From Oceanobacillus chungangensis (GTDB taxonomy: Bacteria; Bacillota; Bacilli; Bacillales; Amphibacillaceae), in the NCBI RefSeq assembly GCF_003369565.1, contig NZ_PIOD01000001.1:1-64000 (forward strand): 64,000 nucleotides of DNA. The letters run 5' to 3'. Of the stretch, positions 1-8,126 are shown one piece after another (the stretch's first letter is position 1; each line of letters starts with the position of its first letter). A program made the translations under genes and the position numbers. The notes beneath the pieces are model-generated. The model ran no database searches. It was not told the DNA's origin and saw only the letters and a list, made by a program, of their open reading frames with translations.

Positions 1-28
1 TTTTAAATTCTTCACTATATTTGACCAT
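1..28 (-). CDS. IS3-family transposase OrfA, N-terminal fragment
   Basis: Nine codons remain, reading MVKYSEEFK. This matches the usual opening of IS3/IS150-type OrfA proteins, the helix-turn-helix half of the transposase that is normally joined to OrfB by a programmed frameshift. The start lies directly after the terminal hairpin of the element. Whether the copy is intact cannot be judged. Confidence 0.6.
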
Positions 29-89
29 AAAAACACCCCCGAAAGTTAGATTTTCTACTCTAACTTTCGGGGGTCGGTACCTTTATTCA
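1..89 (-). mobile_element. IS3-family insertion sequence, 5' end only
   Basis: The minus strand carries an apparent left terminus (starting TGAATAAAGGTACCGACCCC at 89) and a perfect 15-bp inverted repeat (36-50 with 59-73, 8-base loop). After the hairpin come a short T-run and an ATG at 28. Terminal sequences rich in GACCCCCGAAAGTTAG and a hairpin just ahead of the transposase start are typical of the IS150 branch of the IS3 family, where the hairpin damps transcription entering from outside. The rest of the element lies beyond the window. The exact outer boundary near 89 is inferred from a terminal TG/CA; the far inverted repeat and target duplication cannot be seen. Confidence 0.7.
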
Positions 90-102
90 GTCTCTTTTAG
101 TT

Positions 103-187
103 TGTAGTAATTTATTCCAATTGTATTACTACATAAGTGCAACTAAGGCTGTCACCTAAAGGATTAGTTAAACCTTAGTTTTCTAAT
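103..187 (+). repeat. Two-hairpin dispersed repeat, copy A
   Basis: Hairpin 1 is a perfect 9-bp stem (103-111 with 125-133). A linker reading TAAGTGC follows, then hairpin 2 (AACTAAGG 141-148 with CCTTAGTT 173-180), then TTCTAAT. The same architecture and linker recur at 40266-40352 and 44654-44742. It lies between the IS end and the 3' end of the LysM-like gene. Function is unknown; see findings. Confidence 0.7.
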
Positions 188-500
188 ACTTGTATAAAGG
201 AAAATAATAGAATGTATTAGGTTCTAAGTGAAAGGGATCTGCTGTTGGGTTTAATTGTTTGAAGTCAGCCATTATCATCGGTATATCTAACTGATTATTA
301 TTATCAAAATTAATTTCCTCTATTACAGATAAAACTGTATCACCAATAGTGATTTTTATTTGCGTTATAGTATAATTAGATTGAGGAGATTGTTCAAAAA
401 GACTAGCATTTTCTGGACTTGATGTACCATTAATCGATAAGTCTTTATAAATACTTATACATAATAAAATAAATAGCATATAGATTATTAATCGTTTCAT
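183..500 (-). CDS. LysM-like secreted or membrane-anchored protein (YqfZ-like)
   Basis: This 105-residue protein has an N-terminal hydrophobic helix (about residues 3-18) that could be a signal anchor. Its C-terminal half (about 45-105) reads like a LysM fold: an IGDTVLSV opening, then ADFKQLNP, then a closing FYYFPLY. LysM domains bind peptidoglycan. The start MKRLIIYM at 500 is chosen because it begins directly at the hydrophobic helix and follows AAGGAG; an upstream in-frame ATG at 560 is less likely. The position beside sodA/yqgE resembles B. subtilis yqfZ, but the orthology is inferred. It is transcribed divergently from the NfeD-like gene. Confidence 0.55.
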   Translation of the reverse strand: MKRLIIYMLFILLCISIYKDLSINGTSSPENASLFEQSPQSNYTITQIKITIGDTVLSVIEEINFDNNNQLDIPMIMADFKQLNPTADPFHLEPNTFYYFPLYKY

Positions 501-574
501 AAAATAATAATATTCTCCTTTTTTGAAACTTATTATGAAATGAATACGTATTACTGACATAGGGAGGTGTTCAT

Positions 575-1204
575 TTGGAAATTTTTGATTTGGTTTGGAT
601 TGGTTTTGTGATCACTGGACTTGGAACTTTATTTTTAATTGGTGAAGTATTAGTTAATGCACGCGGTATTTTCGGTATTTTGGGAATAGGCTTTATTACT
701 GTTTATTTTGGTGCATACCTCGAATCAAGTTCCTTTATCATTATGCTTATTTTATATTTCGTCGGATTATTACTTATAATTATTGATGGTAAAGTCTTAA
801 ATGATGGTACTTTAGCGACGATAGGCTTGGTCATTATGTTAACTGCCGTTGCACTTGCTTCACCTAATTTTACAGCGGGTTTATATTCGGTACTAGGTGT
901 TTTAATTGGAGGAGCTGCCTCGTTCCTATTCCTGAAAGTATTCAAGAAAAGGCAGATGTGGACGAAACTTGCACTAAATGATCAATTAACAACGGAAGCA
1001 GGATATAATTCCATGAATATGGATTACGAGTTGTTAATTGGCCAAACTGGAGTTACATTAAATAACATGCGACCAGTTGGTACAATTAGAATTGATAATA
1101 AGGACTATAGTGCCGTATCTGACGGACAATGGATTGAAAGTAATAGCAGGATCCGTGTTGTTCAAGTAGATGGAACAAAGATATTAGTGGAGAAGTTACG
1201 ATAA
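575..1204 (+). CDS. NfeD-like membrane protein
   Basis: The 209-residue protein has about four hydrophobic segments between residues 5 and 120, glycine-rich at the start (EVLVNARGIFGILGIG). The soluble C-terminal domain (about 150-209, LIGQTGVTLNNMRPVGTIRI to ILVEKLR) has the pattern of the NfeD OB-fold. NfeD proteins usually act beside flotillin-like proteins or membrane proteases in membrane quality control; no flotillin gene lies here. The start is TTG at 575, with AGGGAGG placed correctly ahead of it. A terminator hairpin follows directly. Confidence 0.75.
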   Translation: MEIFDLVWIGFVITGLGTLFLIGEVLVNARGIFGILGIGFITVYFGAYLESSSFIIMLILYFVGLLLIIIDGKVLNDGTLATIGLVIMLTAVALASPNFTAGLYSVLGVLIGGAASFLFLKVFKKRQMWTKLALNDQLTTEAGYNSMNMDYELLIGQTGVTLNNMRPVGTIRIDNKDYSAVSDGQWIESNSRIRVVQVDGTKILVEKLR

Positions 1205-1221
1205 AAAATAGCATGTAAAAG

Positions 1222-1257
1222 CGATCATTCTCAATGTGTGGAATGATCATTTTTTTC
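1222..1257 (+). terminator. Rho-independent terminator after the NfeD-like gene
   Basis: GATCATTC pairs with GAATGATC around a 10-base loop and is followed by a run of T. Confidence 0.8.
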
Positions 1258-1534
1258 GAGAAGAAATAACATAAGTGACCAAGAATTTATAGAAATCAGT
1301 CTGTTTTTAAATAAATTTAGCTTAATTGTAAAATTTATGTTGATTTTCTGTTTTGAAGATGATAATATAACTATTGTCGCTTCGGACGCTTCATACATAA
1401 TCAAGTTTTTAAAAGAAAATAAAAAAATAAAAAAGTGTTGACAGATATTGAAGAACATGATAAATTAGATTTTGTTGCTAATTATTCAAAGCAAACAAAT
1501 GTTTCCAAATTGAATTACCAATCATAATTATTTT
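1258..1534. other. Intergenic region ahead of the tRNA cluster
   Basis: AT-rich, with no credible coding sequence on either strand. Apart from the promoter at 1438-1466, nothing is recognised. Confidence 0.5.
1438..1466 (+). promoter_or_regulatory. Sigma-A promoter of the tRNA cluster
   Basis: A perfect -35 TTGACA (1438-1443) and a -10 TAAATT (1461-1466) are separated by 17 bases. The first tRNA starts about 60 bases downstream of the expected transcription start. Strong promoters are usual for tRNA operons. Confidence 0.7.
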
Positions 1535-1609
1535 TCCACAGTAGCTCAGTGGTAGAGCTATCGGCTGTTAACCGATCGGTCGTAGGTTCGAATCCTACCT
1601 GTGGAGCCA
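1535..1609 (+). tRNA. tRNA-Asn (GTT)
   Basis: A full cloverleaf can be drawn: acceptor TCCACAG/CTGTGGA, T-arm GTAGGTTCGAATCCTAC, anticodon GTT in CTGTTAA, and an encoded GCCA 3' end. It is the first gene of a six-tRNA cluster. Confidence 0.95.
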
Positions 1610-1613
1610 AATT

Positions 1614-1690
1614 GGCGGCGTAGCTCAGCTGGCTAGAGCGTACGGTTCATACCCGTGAGGTCGTGGGTTCGATCCCCTCCGCCGCTACCA
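1614..1690 (+). tRNA. tRNA-Met, elongator (CAT)
   Basis: Acceptor GGCGGCG pairs with CGCCGCT with one wobble. The anticodon loop TTCATAC carries CAT, and CCA is encoded. The body matches the Bacillus elongator tRNA-Met and lacks the GC-rich anticodon stem of the initiator. Confidence 0.9.
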
Positions 1691-1706
1691 ATTTAATAAT
1701 GATTAT

Positions 1707-1783
1707 GGCGGTCGTGGCGAAGTGGTTAACGCACCGGATTGTGGCTCCGGCACACGTGGGTTCGATCCCCATCGATCGCCCCA
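1707..1783 (+). tRNA. tRNA-His (GTG)
   Basis: The anticodon GTG sits in TTGTGGC. The extra 5' G (1707) faces C73, the identity pair of tRNA-His. Acceptor GCGGTCG pairs with CGATCGC, and CCA is encoded. Confidence 0.95.
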
Positions 1784-1798
1784 TAACATTTTTAATAA

Positions 1799-1872
1799 GG
1801 ACCCTTAGCTCAGTTGGTTAGAGCTATCGGCTCATAACCGATCGGTCGCAGGTTCGAGTCCTGCAGGGTCCA
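1799..1872 (+). tRNA. tRNA-Ile2 (CAT, lysidine type)
   Basis: Acceptor GGACCCT/AGGGTCC, anticodon loop CTCATAA and a GGACC...TTAGCTCAG body match the AUA-reading tRNA-Ile of Bacillus, whose C34 is changed to lysidine by TilS. A tRNA-Met assignment would be the naive reading of CAT. The 3' end is followed by TCA, so CCA is not encoded and must be added by the nucleotidyltransferase. Confidence 0.75.
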
Positions 1873-1884
1873 TCATAAAAACTC

Positions 1885-1977
1885 GGAGGTATACCCAAGT
1901 CCGGCTGAAGGGATCGGTCTTGAAAACCGACAGGCGGGTCAAACCGCGCGGGGGTTCGAATCCCTCTACCTCCTCCA
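1885..1977 (+). tRNA. tRNA-Ser (TGA)
   Basis: A class II tRNA with a long variable arm. The anticodon is TGA in CTTGAAA, acceptor GGAGGTA/TACCTCC. CCA is encoded, but the discriminator reads T where bacterial tRNA-Ser normally has G. Confidence 0.93.
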
Positions 1978-2021
1978 TAGATTTCTAAAGTAGGACTAGC
2001 AAAGCAATTATTAATTTATAT

Positions 2022-2094
2022 GGCTCGGTAGCTCAGTCGGTAGAGCAAAGGACTGAAAATCCTTGTGTCGGCGGTTCGATTCCGTCTCGCGCCA
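2022..2094 (+). tRNA. tRNA-Phe (GAA) with an acceptor-stem mismatch
   Basis: The anticodon GAA sits in CTGAAAA, with a well-paired anticodon stem (AAGGA/TCCTT). The 5' acceptor GGCTCGG faces TCGCGCC, which leaves a T-C mismatch at the fourth pair and a G-T at the seventh. CCA is not encoded. It could be a slightly degraded copy or a functional variant. Confidence 0.85.
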
Positions 2095-2100
2095 TCATTT

Positions 2101-2129
2101 AAAAAACAAGCAGCTTGCTTGTTTTTTTA
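2101..2129 (+). terminator. Terminator of the tRNA cluster
   Basis: AACAAGC pairs with GCTTGTT around a short AGCTT loop and runs into seven T residues. Confidence 0.85.
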
Positions 2130-2455
2130 TTTGTTTAACAGTATTTATATCGATCGGTTAGTAGTGAGAGTCAGATGAAATGCTGCACTGCTGTTTTCTG
2201 GATATTCTTCGTCCGGTAGTAAAATGATTTGTTTAGCTTTAATTTTGCGTCGTGGGATTAGCTAGAACCCTTAAATTTTGAAGTGAGCTTCCACAGCTAT
2301 GGTAAGGTATCATTGAACATTTTCATTAATATCCAACAAATTTCTTCGTTTTATTTGGATTTAGAGCAAATAAATTGCAACTAGTAGCCAGCAGTGATAA
2401 TCTACATATTAAAGGGTGATAAATCCCTTACATTATCATTTGAGGAGGAATATTC
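2130..2455. promoter_or_regulatory. sodA upstream region with nested inverted repeats
   Basis: No coding sequence is credible. Just ahead of the ribosome-binding site, TGATAAT (2395-2401) pairs with ATTATCA (2432-2438) and encloses a second small stem, AAGGG/CCCTT (about 2412-2429). This could be an operator or leader hairpin; the regulator is unknown. The rest holds nothing recognisable. Confidence 0.35.
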
Positions 2456-3067
2456 ATGGCAAAATTTGAATTACCTGAATTACCATATGCATATGACGCA
2501 TTAGAACCAACAATCGACAAAGAAACAATGAACATCCATCATACGAAACATCACAATACGTATGTTACTAACTTAAATGGTGCATTAGAAGGTTTAGCTG
2601 ATCTTCAAGATAAATCTCTAGAGGATTTAATTAGTAATTTAGACGCTGTACCTGAGAGCGCTCGTACTGCAGTACGTAATAATGGTGGGGGACATGCTAA
2701 CCATAGTCTTTTCTGGAAAGTTCTATCTCCAAACGGTGGTGGAGAACCGACTGGCGAATTAGCTGAGAAAATTAATGCGAAATTCGGTAGCTTTGATACA
2801 TTTAAAGAAGAATTTGCAAAAGCTGCTACAACTCGTTTTGGTTCAGGTTGGGCATGGTTAGTTCTTAATAATGGCCAACTCGAAGTAACAAGCACACCAA
2901 ATCAAGATTCACCACTTATGGAAGGTAAAACACCTTTGTTAGGTCTTGATGTATGGGAGCATGCGTACTACTTAAATTATCAAAACAAACGCCCAGATTA
3001 TATCTCAGCATTCTGGAATGTAGTTAATTGGGATCAAGTTGCTAACAACTATAACGAAGCTAAATAA
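2456..3067 (+). CDS. sodA: Superoxide dismutase, Mn/Fe family
   Basis: The 203-residue, full-length cytosolic enzyme converts superoxide to hydrogen peroxide and oxygen. The metal ligands are readable as His28 (MNIHHTKHH), His83 (GHANHSLFW), Asp165 and His169 ([11 protein letters not shown]). The residues around the ligands (GGGHANH, WAWLV) resemble the manganese enzymes of Bacillus. GAGGAGG sits 9 bases before the ATG. A terminator follows, so it is a single-gene unit. Neighbouring yqgE and pbpA keep the B. subtilis order. Confidence 0.95.
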   Translation: MAKFELPELPYAYDALEPTIDKETMNIHHTKHHNTYVTNLNGALEGLADLQDKSLEDLISNLDAVPESARTAVRNNGGGHANHSLFWKVLSPNGGGEPTGELAEKINAKFGSFDTFKEEFAKAATTRFGSGWAWLVLNNGQLEVTSTPNQDSPLMEGKTPLLGLDVWEHAYYLNYQNKRPDYISAFWNVVNWDQVANNYNEAK

Positions 3068-3088
3068 TACAGTAATGATAATGAGCCT

Positions 3089-3119
3089 AAAAAACACGCG
3101 AATCTTTCGCGTGTTTTTT
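3089..3119 (+). terminator. Terminator after sodA
   Basis: AAAACACGCGAA pairs with TTCGCGTGTTTT around a short loop, followed by T residues. Confidence 0.9.
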
Positions 3120-3172
3120 GCATATCTAACACTCAACTGTTCACACTAAAGGATAGTAAAAGGAGTAGTTGT

Positions 3173-4444
3173 ATGCAGGCAATTCGAAAATTTATTAATA
3201 ACAAAATGAGTATGAATCGAGATTTACTATTATTATTAGTTATTGGCGGATTATACGCTCTAGGCATTTTTCTGTCTAATACATTTGTAAATATTTACAT
3301 ATGGAAGCAGTCGGGGGATTATATAACCATTGCTCTTTATAATTTAGCAACTTATATTTTTCAAGCGATGACCTTTATTGTTGCTGGAAGGTTTGCTAAA
3401 AGAGTTGATCGCATTATTGTTCTTCGATTAGGAGTTATTTTTTTAGCTTTATTTTTCTTAAGTGTATTGTTAATTGGTAATCATGCTTCAACCTATAACT
3501 TCTTGTTAGGGAGCCTGCTCGGAATAGGGTATGGTTTTTATTGGTTGGCATTTAACGTATTAACTTTTGAAATCACTGAGCCAGATACAAGAGATTTCTT
3601 CAACGGATTTTTAGGAATTTTACAATCGTTTGGCGGAATGATTGGTCCATTATTAGCAGGGATTATTATTTCCAATATGAACGCAAATGTAGGATATACA
3701 ACAATATTCACAATTTCTTTAATCTTGTTTATTTGTTCTGTAGCAATTAGCTTTCTGCTGAAAAGAAGAAGTGCAGAAGGAAGCTACCAATTTTTCCAAG
3801 TATTAAAAGAGCGGAAAAATAATAAGAATTGGAAACGAATATTGCATGCGCACTTTTTACAAGGGCTACGTGAAGGAGTCTTTGCATTTGTTATTTCGAT
3901 CTGGGTGTTTGTGCTAACACAAAGTGAATTTGCTTTAGGGATATTCAATTTATTTCTTTCTGGAATATCCATTGTTCTATATTTTTTTGCTACAAAATAT
4001 ATTAAACCTGCCGCACGGAAAAAGGCAGTCCTGATTGGTTCTATCCTGCTTAGCATTTCCAGCTTCATTTTCCTATTTCCGATTGACTTCATCTTTCTAA
4101 TTGTATATGCAGTTTTTATTGGGATTGCATATCCAATTATAAATGTGCCTTACGTTTCATTGACATATGATGTAATCGGTCATGCACGTAATGCTAAGGA
4201 ATTACGAATAGAATATATCGTTGTGCGCGAATTATTTCTTAATGTTGGCAGAATCATCTCGATTGTAATCTTTATCGTCCTGGTGCATCTCTTTACTGCA
4301 GTAAAAGTGATTCCAATCCTATTAGTTGTATTGGGATCAGCACATCTATTCATTTACCTATACGTAAAGAATATTTCATTAGGAAGTCACAAAAAAAGAG
4401 AAATCTTAATAAAAGATCAAATAACAGACGAAAAAGATCGCTAA
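3173..4444 (+). CDS. yqgE: MFS transporter, YqgE-like
   Basis: The 423-residue protein is almost entirely hydrophobic, with about 12 membrane segments split by a basic loop near residues 195-225 (LKRRSAEG to KNNKNWKR), as in 12-helix major facilitator proteins. The substrate cannot be read from the sequence. It lies between sodA and pbpA, the place of yqgE in B. subtilis. AGGAG precedes the ATG, and no clear terminator separates it from pbpA (59-base gap). Family assignment is firm; the gene name rests on position. Confidence 0.8.
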   Translation: MQAIRKFINNKMSMNRDLLLLLVIGGLYALGIFLSNTFVNIYIWKQSGDYITIALYNLATYIFQAMTFIVAGRFAKRVDRIIVLRLGVIFLALFFLSVLLIGNHASTYNFLLGSLLGIGYGFYWLAFNVLTFEITEPDTRDFFNGFLGILQSFGGMIGPLLAGIIISNMNANVGYTTIFTISLILFICSVAISFLLKRRSAEGSYQFFQVLKERKNNKNWKRILHAHFLQGLREGVFAFVISIWVFVLTQSEFALGIFNLFLSGISIVLYFFATKYIKPAARKKAVLIGSILLSISSFIFLFPIDFIFLIVYAVFIGIAYPIINVPYVSLTYDVIGHARNAKELRIEYIVVRELFLNVGRIISIVIFIVLVHLFTAVKVIPILLVVLGSAHLFIYLYVKNISLGSHKKREILIKDQITDEKDR

Positions 4445-4503
4445 ATATGGTAAAATTTAATACGTAAGGAATTGGATTAGAATCTTGAAGTGGGGGAGAA
4501 CCA

Positions 4504-6615
4504 TTGGTTGACAAGAAGAAAAAAAAGAAGAAAAAACAACTCCCATTCCGTATAAATTTACTGTTTTTTGCTATCTTTCTCATGTTTTCTGTATTAATTT
4601 TACAGTTGGGAGTTGTGCAAATTTTAAATGGGGAAGCTTATCAGGAAGAAATTGACCGTACGATACAGGACACGACTAAAATTCCTGTACCACGAGGGAA
4701 AATTTATGATAGGAATTATAATGTTGTTGTTGATAATGAGCCGGTATACTCGATTACGTATACCCCTGCAAAAGGTACCCAGGCGGAAGAACGACTTGCT
4801 GTTTCAAAGAAATTAGCTGAATATATCTCAATGGATAGTGAGGAACATCTAGATAAAGTGACAGATCGAGATAAAAGGGAATACTTCTATTTATTGAATA
4901 AAAAGAATAAAAAGGAAGTAGATGAGCGATTAACAACTGAGGCTAAGGCCGATATGGACAATGGAGAGGTTTATAATGCGACAATCGATTTAATTACCGA
5001 TGAAGAGATAGCCAATTTCTCCAAACAGGAATTAGAAGTTATCGCAATTAAACGGGAATTGGATAAGGCATTTTCGTTAACACCGCAAATTGTTAAAAAT
5101 GAGGGTGTAACTGCAGAAGAGTATGCACAAGTATCCGAGCACCTTAGTATATTGCCAGGAATTAATGCAACAACCGACTGGAATCGCAATTACGTTTATG
5201 ATGGGACAATCAGAAGTATAATCGGCTCTATCACAACACAAAAAGAGGGGATTCCAGCTGAACAGGAGCAATATTATTTAACGAGAGGCTACAGCAGGAA
5301 TGATCGTGTTGGCAAGAGTGGTCTAGAAGAATTTTACGAGGATATTCTAAGAGGAAGAAAAGAACAAATTGAGTATACCACAACGAAGAATGGGGTTGTT
5401 GTTGATTCAAAGACCATTGTTGAAGGGCAACGTGGGAAAGACCTCGTACTAACAATAGACATGGAATTCCAGGAAGAAGTAGACAAGATTGTAAGAGAGG
5501 AATTACAAACCGCTATCAATAAGTTTCCATATCAAAACCGTTTCCTCGAAGATGCACTTGCTGTTGTAATGAACCCGCAGAATGGCGAAATCTTAGCAAT
5601 AAGCGGGCAGCATTATGATCGCGAAACAGGGGAATATGCGAATGAGGATTATCGAACATTGTATAATGCGACTGAGCCGGGATCTGCTATCAAAGGTGCA
5701 ACAGTACTTGCAGGGTATGAATCAGGAGTTATTACGCCCGGACAAACGTTTTATGACAGACCGATTCAAATAGGTCAAGGCGGACCATGGAAAGGGTCAT
5801 GGGACAACCTTGGAGCCGTTGATGACTTGAATGCATTAAAGATGTCATCAAACGTATACATGTTCTATATTGCGCTAAGAATGGGTGGAGACTACCGCAA
5901 TCCATATCCAAATGGAAGCAAAACATCATTAGATGTTCAAGCATTTCAACAAATGCGCAACTACTTCTGGCAATTTGGACTAGGGGTTAAAACAGGTATT
6001 GATTTTCCTTATGAAGCAACTGGCTATGTTGGACCTGATCCACTGGCAGGGAACCTATTGGACTTTGCTATCGGACAGTATGATACGTATACAACGATGC
6101 AGCTTGCACAATACATCTCAACAATTGCAAATGGCGGCTATCGCGTACAGCCGCATTTCCTGAAAGAAATACGTGAACCAATTGGTTCCAAAGAAGAAAT
6201 TGGTCCAATTTATCAAAGTTATGGTACAAAGGTGCTGAACAAAATTGAAATGGAAAATATCGAAAGGATTCAGGAAGGATTTCGCAGAGTTTTCCATTCT
6301 GACCGTGGTACAGCAGTAAGCTTCTTTAATGATAAAGATTACACATCAGCAGGGAAAACAGGTACAGCGGAAACAGAAAGATATGAAAATGGTGTTAAGA
6401 TAGATACAGAAAACCGCACATTAGTGGGCTACGCACCGTTTGAAAATCCGGAAGTCGCTTTTGCTGTCGTTGTGCCGGGTCTGGGAATCGTAACACAACA
6501 GCATCAAATAAATAATCTGATCGGTGAAAGAATACTTGATACCTATTTTGAAATGAAAGAAAATGGCGGTATTCTTGACGAAGGTACTGATACTGAACAA
6601 GATGAGGAATTATAA
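4504..6615 (+). CDS. pbpA: Class B penicillin-binding protein, transpeptidase
   Basis: The 703-residue protein cross-links peptidoglycan outside the membrane. One membrane anchor (about residues 15-40) is followed by the PBP dimer domain (from VPRGKIYDRN) and the transpeptidase domain. Active-site motifs are S394-A-I-K, S448-S-N and K618-T-G-T. Position next to yqgE and phoU matches B. subtilis pbpA (PBP2A, side-wall elongation). The start is TTG at 4504 after GGGGGAG. The cytoplasmic tail has eight consecutive lysines encoded by an almost pure A/G run, a possible slippage site. Confidence 0.9.
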   Translation: MVDKKKKKKKKQLPFRINLLFFAIFLMFSVLILQLGVVQILNGEAYQEEIDRTIQDTTKIPVPRGKIYDRNYNVVVDNEPVYSITYTPAKGTQAEERLAVSKKLAEYISMDSEEHLDKVTDRDKREYFYLLNKKNKKEVDERLTTEAKADMDNGEVYNATIDLITDEEIANFSKQELEVIAIKRELDKAFSLTPQIVKNEGVTAEEYAQVSEHLSILPGINATTDWNRNYVYDGTIRSIIGSITTQKEGIPAEQEQYYLTRGYSRNDRVGKSGLEEFYEDILRGRKEQIEYTTTKNGVVVDSKTIVEGQRGKDLVLTIDMEFQEEVDKIVREELQTAINKFPYQNRFLEDALAVVMNPQNGEILAISGQHYDRETGEYANEDYRTLYNATEPGSAIKGATVLAGYESGVITPGQTFYDRPIQIGQGGPWKGSWDNLGAVDDLNALKMSSNVYMFYIALRMGGDYRNPYPNGSKTSLDVQAFQQMRNYFWQFGLGVKTGIDFPYEATGYVGPDPLAGNLLDFAIGQYDTYTTMQLAQYISTIANGGYRVQPHFLKEIREPIGSKEEIGPIYQSYGTKVLNKIEMENIERIQEGFRRVFHSDRGTAVSFFNDKDYTSAGKTGTAETERYENGVKIDTENRTLVGYAPFENPEVAFAVVVPGLGIVTQQHQINNLIGERILDTYFEMKENGGILDEGTDTEQDEEL

Positions 6616-6620
6616 GAAGT

Positions 6621-6651
6621 GAAGGTCTAAACTATTTAGGCCTTTTTCTTC
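6621..6651 (+). terminator. Terminator after pbpA
   Basis: GGTCTAAA pairs with TTTAGGCC across four bases, followed by TTTTTCTT. Confidence 0.8.
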
Positions 6652-6774
6652 GTTAAATTAGTATTATTTCCAATTCTATATTTTCTGTGATAAGCTATAT
6701 CATATAGTTTAATACATTAATGAGTTGAAAAGTATGGAGATTGTAATGAATAAATATTGAAGGGGCTGACCAAA

Positions 6775-7428
6775 TTGGTTACACGTGATCAATTCCAACA
6801 AGAACTTGAAGAACTAGATAAGAGTATTATTGAACTTGCGCGAGATGCAGGTAAAGCATTGCAAGATGCAATTGAAGCACTATATAATCAAGATTCTGAT
6901 TTAGCAAAACGTATCATTGAAGAGGACAGTAAAATAGATCGTAAAGAATTAGATATTAATAATAAAGCAATCCTACTTATTGCAAAACAACAGCCAGTTG
7001 CAACCGATCTTCGTAGAATTATCATCGTCTTACGAATTGTAACAGATATTGAGAGAATGGCTGATAATGCGAAGAATATTGCTAGATCGACGATTCATTT
7101 AGGAGAAAATACGTCAATGCTTCCGCAGGGGTTAAGAAAAATGCAGGAAATGACGATGGAAATGCTAGAAGTTGCTATTCTTGCTTTCCAGAAAGAAGAC
7201 ATTGTCAGTGCAGGGAAACTTGCAGAGATGGATGATAAAGTCGATAAATTGTATAAAAAAGTTGTTAGTGAACTACTTGGTGAAACAGCAACTAATCCTG
7301 ATAAAATTCAATTTGTTATGCAGGTATCATACTGTGGTCGGTATGTAGAACGATTCGCGGACCATATCACAAATATTGGTGAAAGTATTTTATACTTAGT
7401 AAAAGGTGAAAATTTCAATCTAAACTAA
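6775..7428 (+). CDS. phoU: Phosphate signalling/transport accessory protein PhoU
   Basis: The 217-residue protein has two PhoU three-helix repeats (about 12-100 and 115-210) with the family motifs E..D..IDRKELDI and RIVTDIERMADNAKNI. PhoU represses phosphate uptake through Pst and tunes the PhoR kinase. The TTG at 6775 is chosen because AGGGG lies nine bases upstream and the result has the usual PhoU N-terminus; an in-frame TTG at 6757 would overlap the ribosome-binding site. The pst transporter genes that separate pbpA and phoU in B. subtilis are absent. Confidence 0.9.
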   Translation: MVTRDQFQQELEELDKSIIELARDAGKALQDAIEALYNQDSDLAKRIIEEDSKIDRKELDINNKAILLIAKQQPVATDLRRIIIVLRIVTDIERMADNAKNIARSTIHLGENTSMLPQGLRKMQEMTMEMLEVAILAFQKEDIVSAGKLAEMDDKVDKLYKKVVSELLGETATNPDKIQFVMQVSYCGRYVERFADHITNIGESILYLVKGENFNLN

Positions 7429-7480
7429 AAGCTATAGGGTAGAAACGTAGAAAACGTTTATCTACCCTATAGCTTATTTT
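7429..7480. terminator. Bidirectional terminator between phoU and the YceG-like gene
   Basis: A near-perfect 15-bp inverted repeat (AAGCTATAGGGTAGA and its complement) with flanking A and T runs serves both convergent genes. Confidence 0.9.
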
Positions 7481-8061
7481 GTAATTGCTTCTGCTAGTTC
7501 ATAAAAACTCATGGCACTAGTTACCTTATGTGTTCCCATTCTAACTTTAAGTGTATAATCATGTTCGTCTAAATAATTATTAAATTCACTAGCATCATCA
7601 ATAATTCCTTGATCAGCCAGTACGGAAGTGATGGTAGATGCAGGCATACCTGGCTCAATATTCAATGTATAATTAATGATTTTTTCTTCTTGCTTTTTCT
7701 CTGGAGTTGAAGTTTCTTCTTTTGTTTCTGCTTTTTCCTTCTTGCTTTGATTTGCGGCTTGCGTTTTTTCTGTCTCTTCTTTCACAGGTTCTTTAGTCTT
7801 AGTAACTTCCTTTTTGTCAGTTGCTTCATTCTCAGCTTTTTCTTCAGAATCAGTGTTGATATTTTCGCTCTTAACGGATAAAGAAATATATTCGTCACTA
7901 GTTAATACATGGTAACCATCTTCCTTAATTAAAGGAATCATTTCTTCAGCTGATAATTCATCCAGTGTATTGGAATTAGAATCAAAGAAAAATATACCAA
8001 TAACCATAATGATTCCAGCAGTAAACAAACCGATGGCGAATGTACGGATGGTTTTTTTCAT
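7474..8061 (-). CDS. YceG/MltG-like single-pass membrane protein, short form
   Basis: The 195-residue protein has one membrane helix (about 5-26), then a stretch rich in Lys and Glu (about 70-128) with low sequence complexity. A C-terminal domain (about 130-195, NIEPGMPASTITSVLADQGI to SFYELAEAIT) resembles the substrate-binding, LysM-like part of YceG/MltG. The catalytic half of MltG is missing, so endolytic transglycosylase activity is not expected; a role in wall binding or regulation is inferred. B. subtilis yqzC occupies a comparable place. The downstream end is defined by the shared terminator with phoU. Confidence 0.65.
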   Translation of the reverse strand: MKKTIRTFAIGLFTAGIIMVIGIFFFDSNSNTLDELSAEEMIPLIKEDGYHVLTSDEYISLSVKSENINTDSEEKAENEATDKKEVTKTKEPVKEETEKTQAANQSKKEKAETKEETSTPEKKQEEKIINYTLNIEPGMPASTITSVLADQGIIDDASEFNNYLDEHDYTLKVRMGTHKVTSAMSFYELAEAITK

Positions 8062-8126
8062 TTCTGTTTTCCCTCATTTATTCATTAATTATCCTAGATA
8101 GATTTCATAGTCTTCAGGAACAATTA

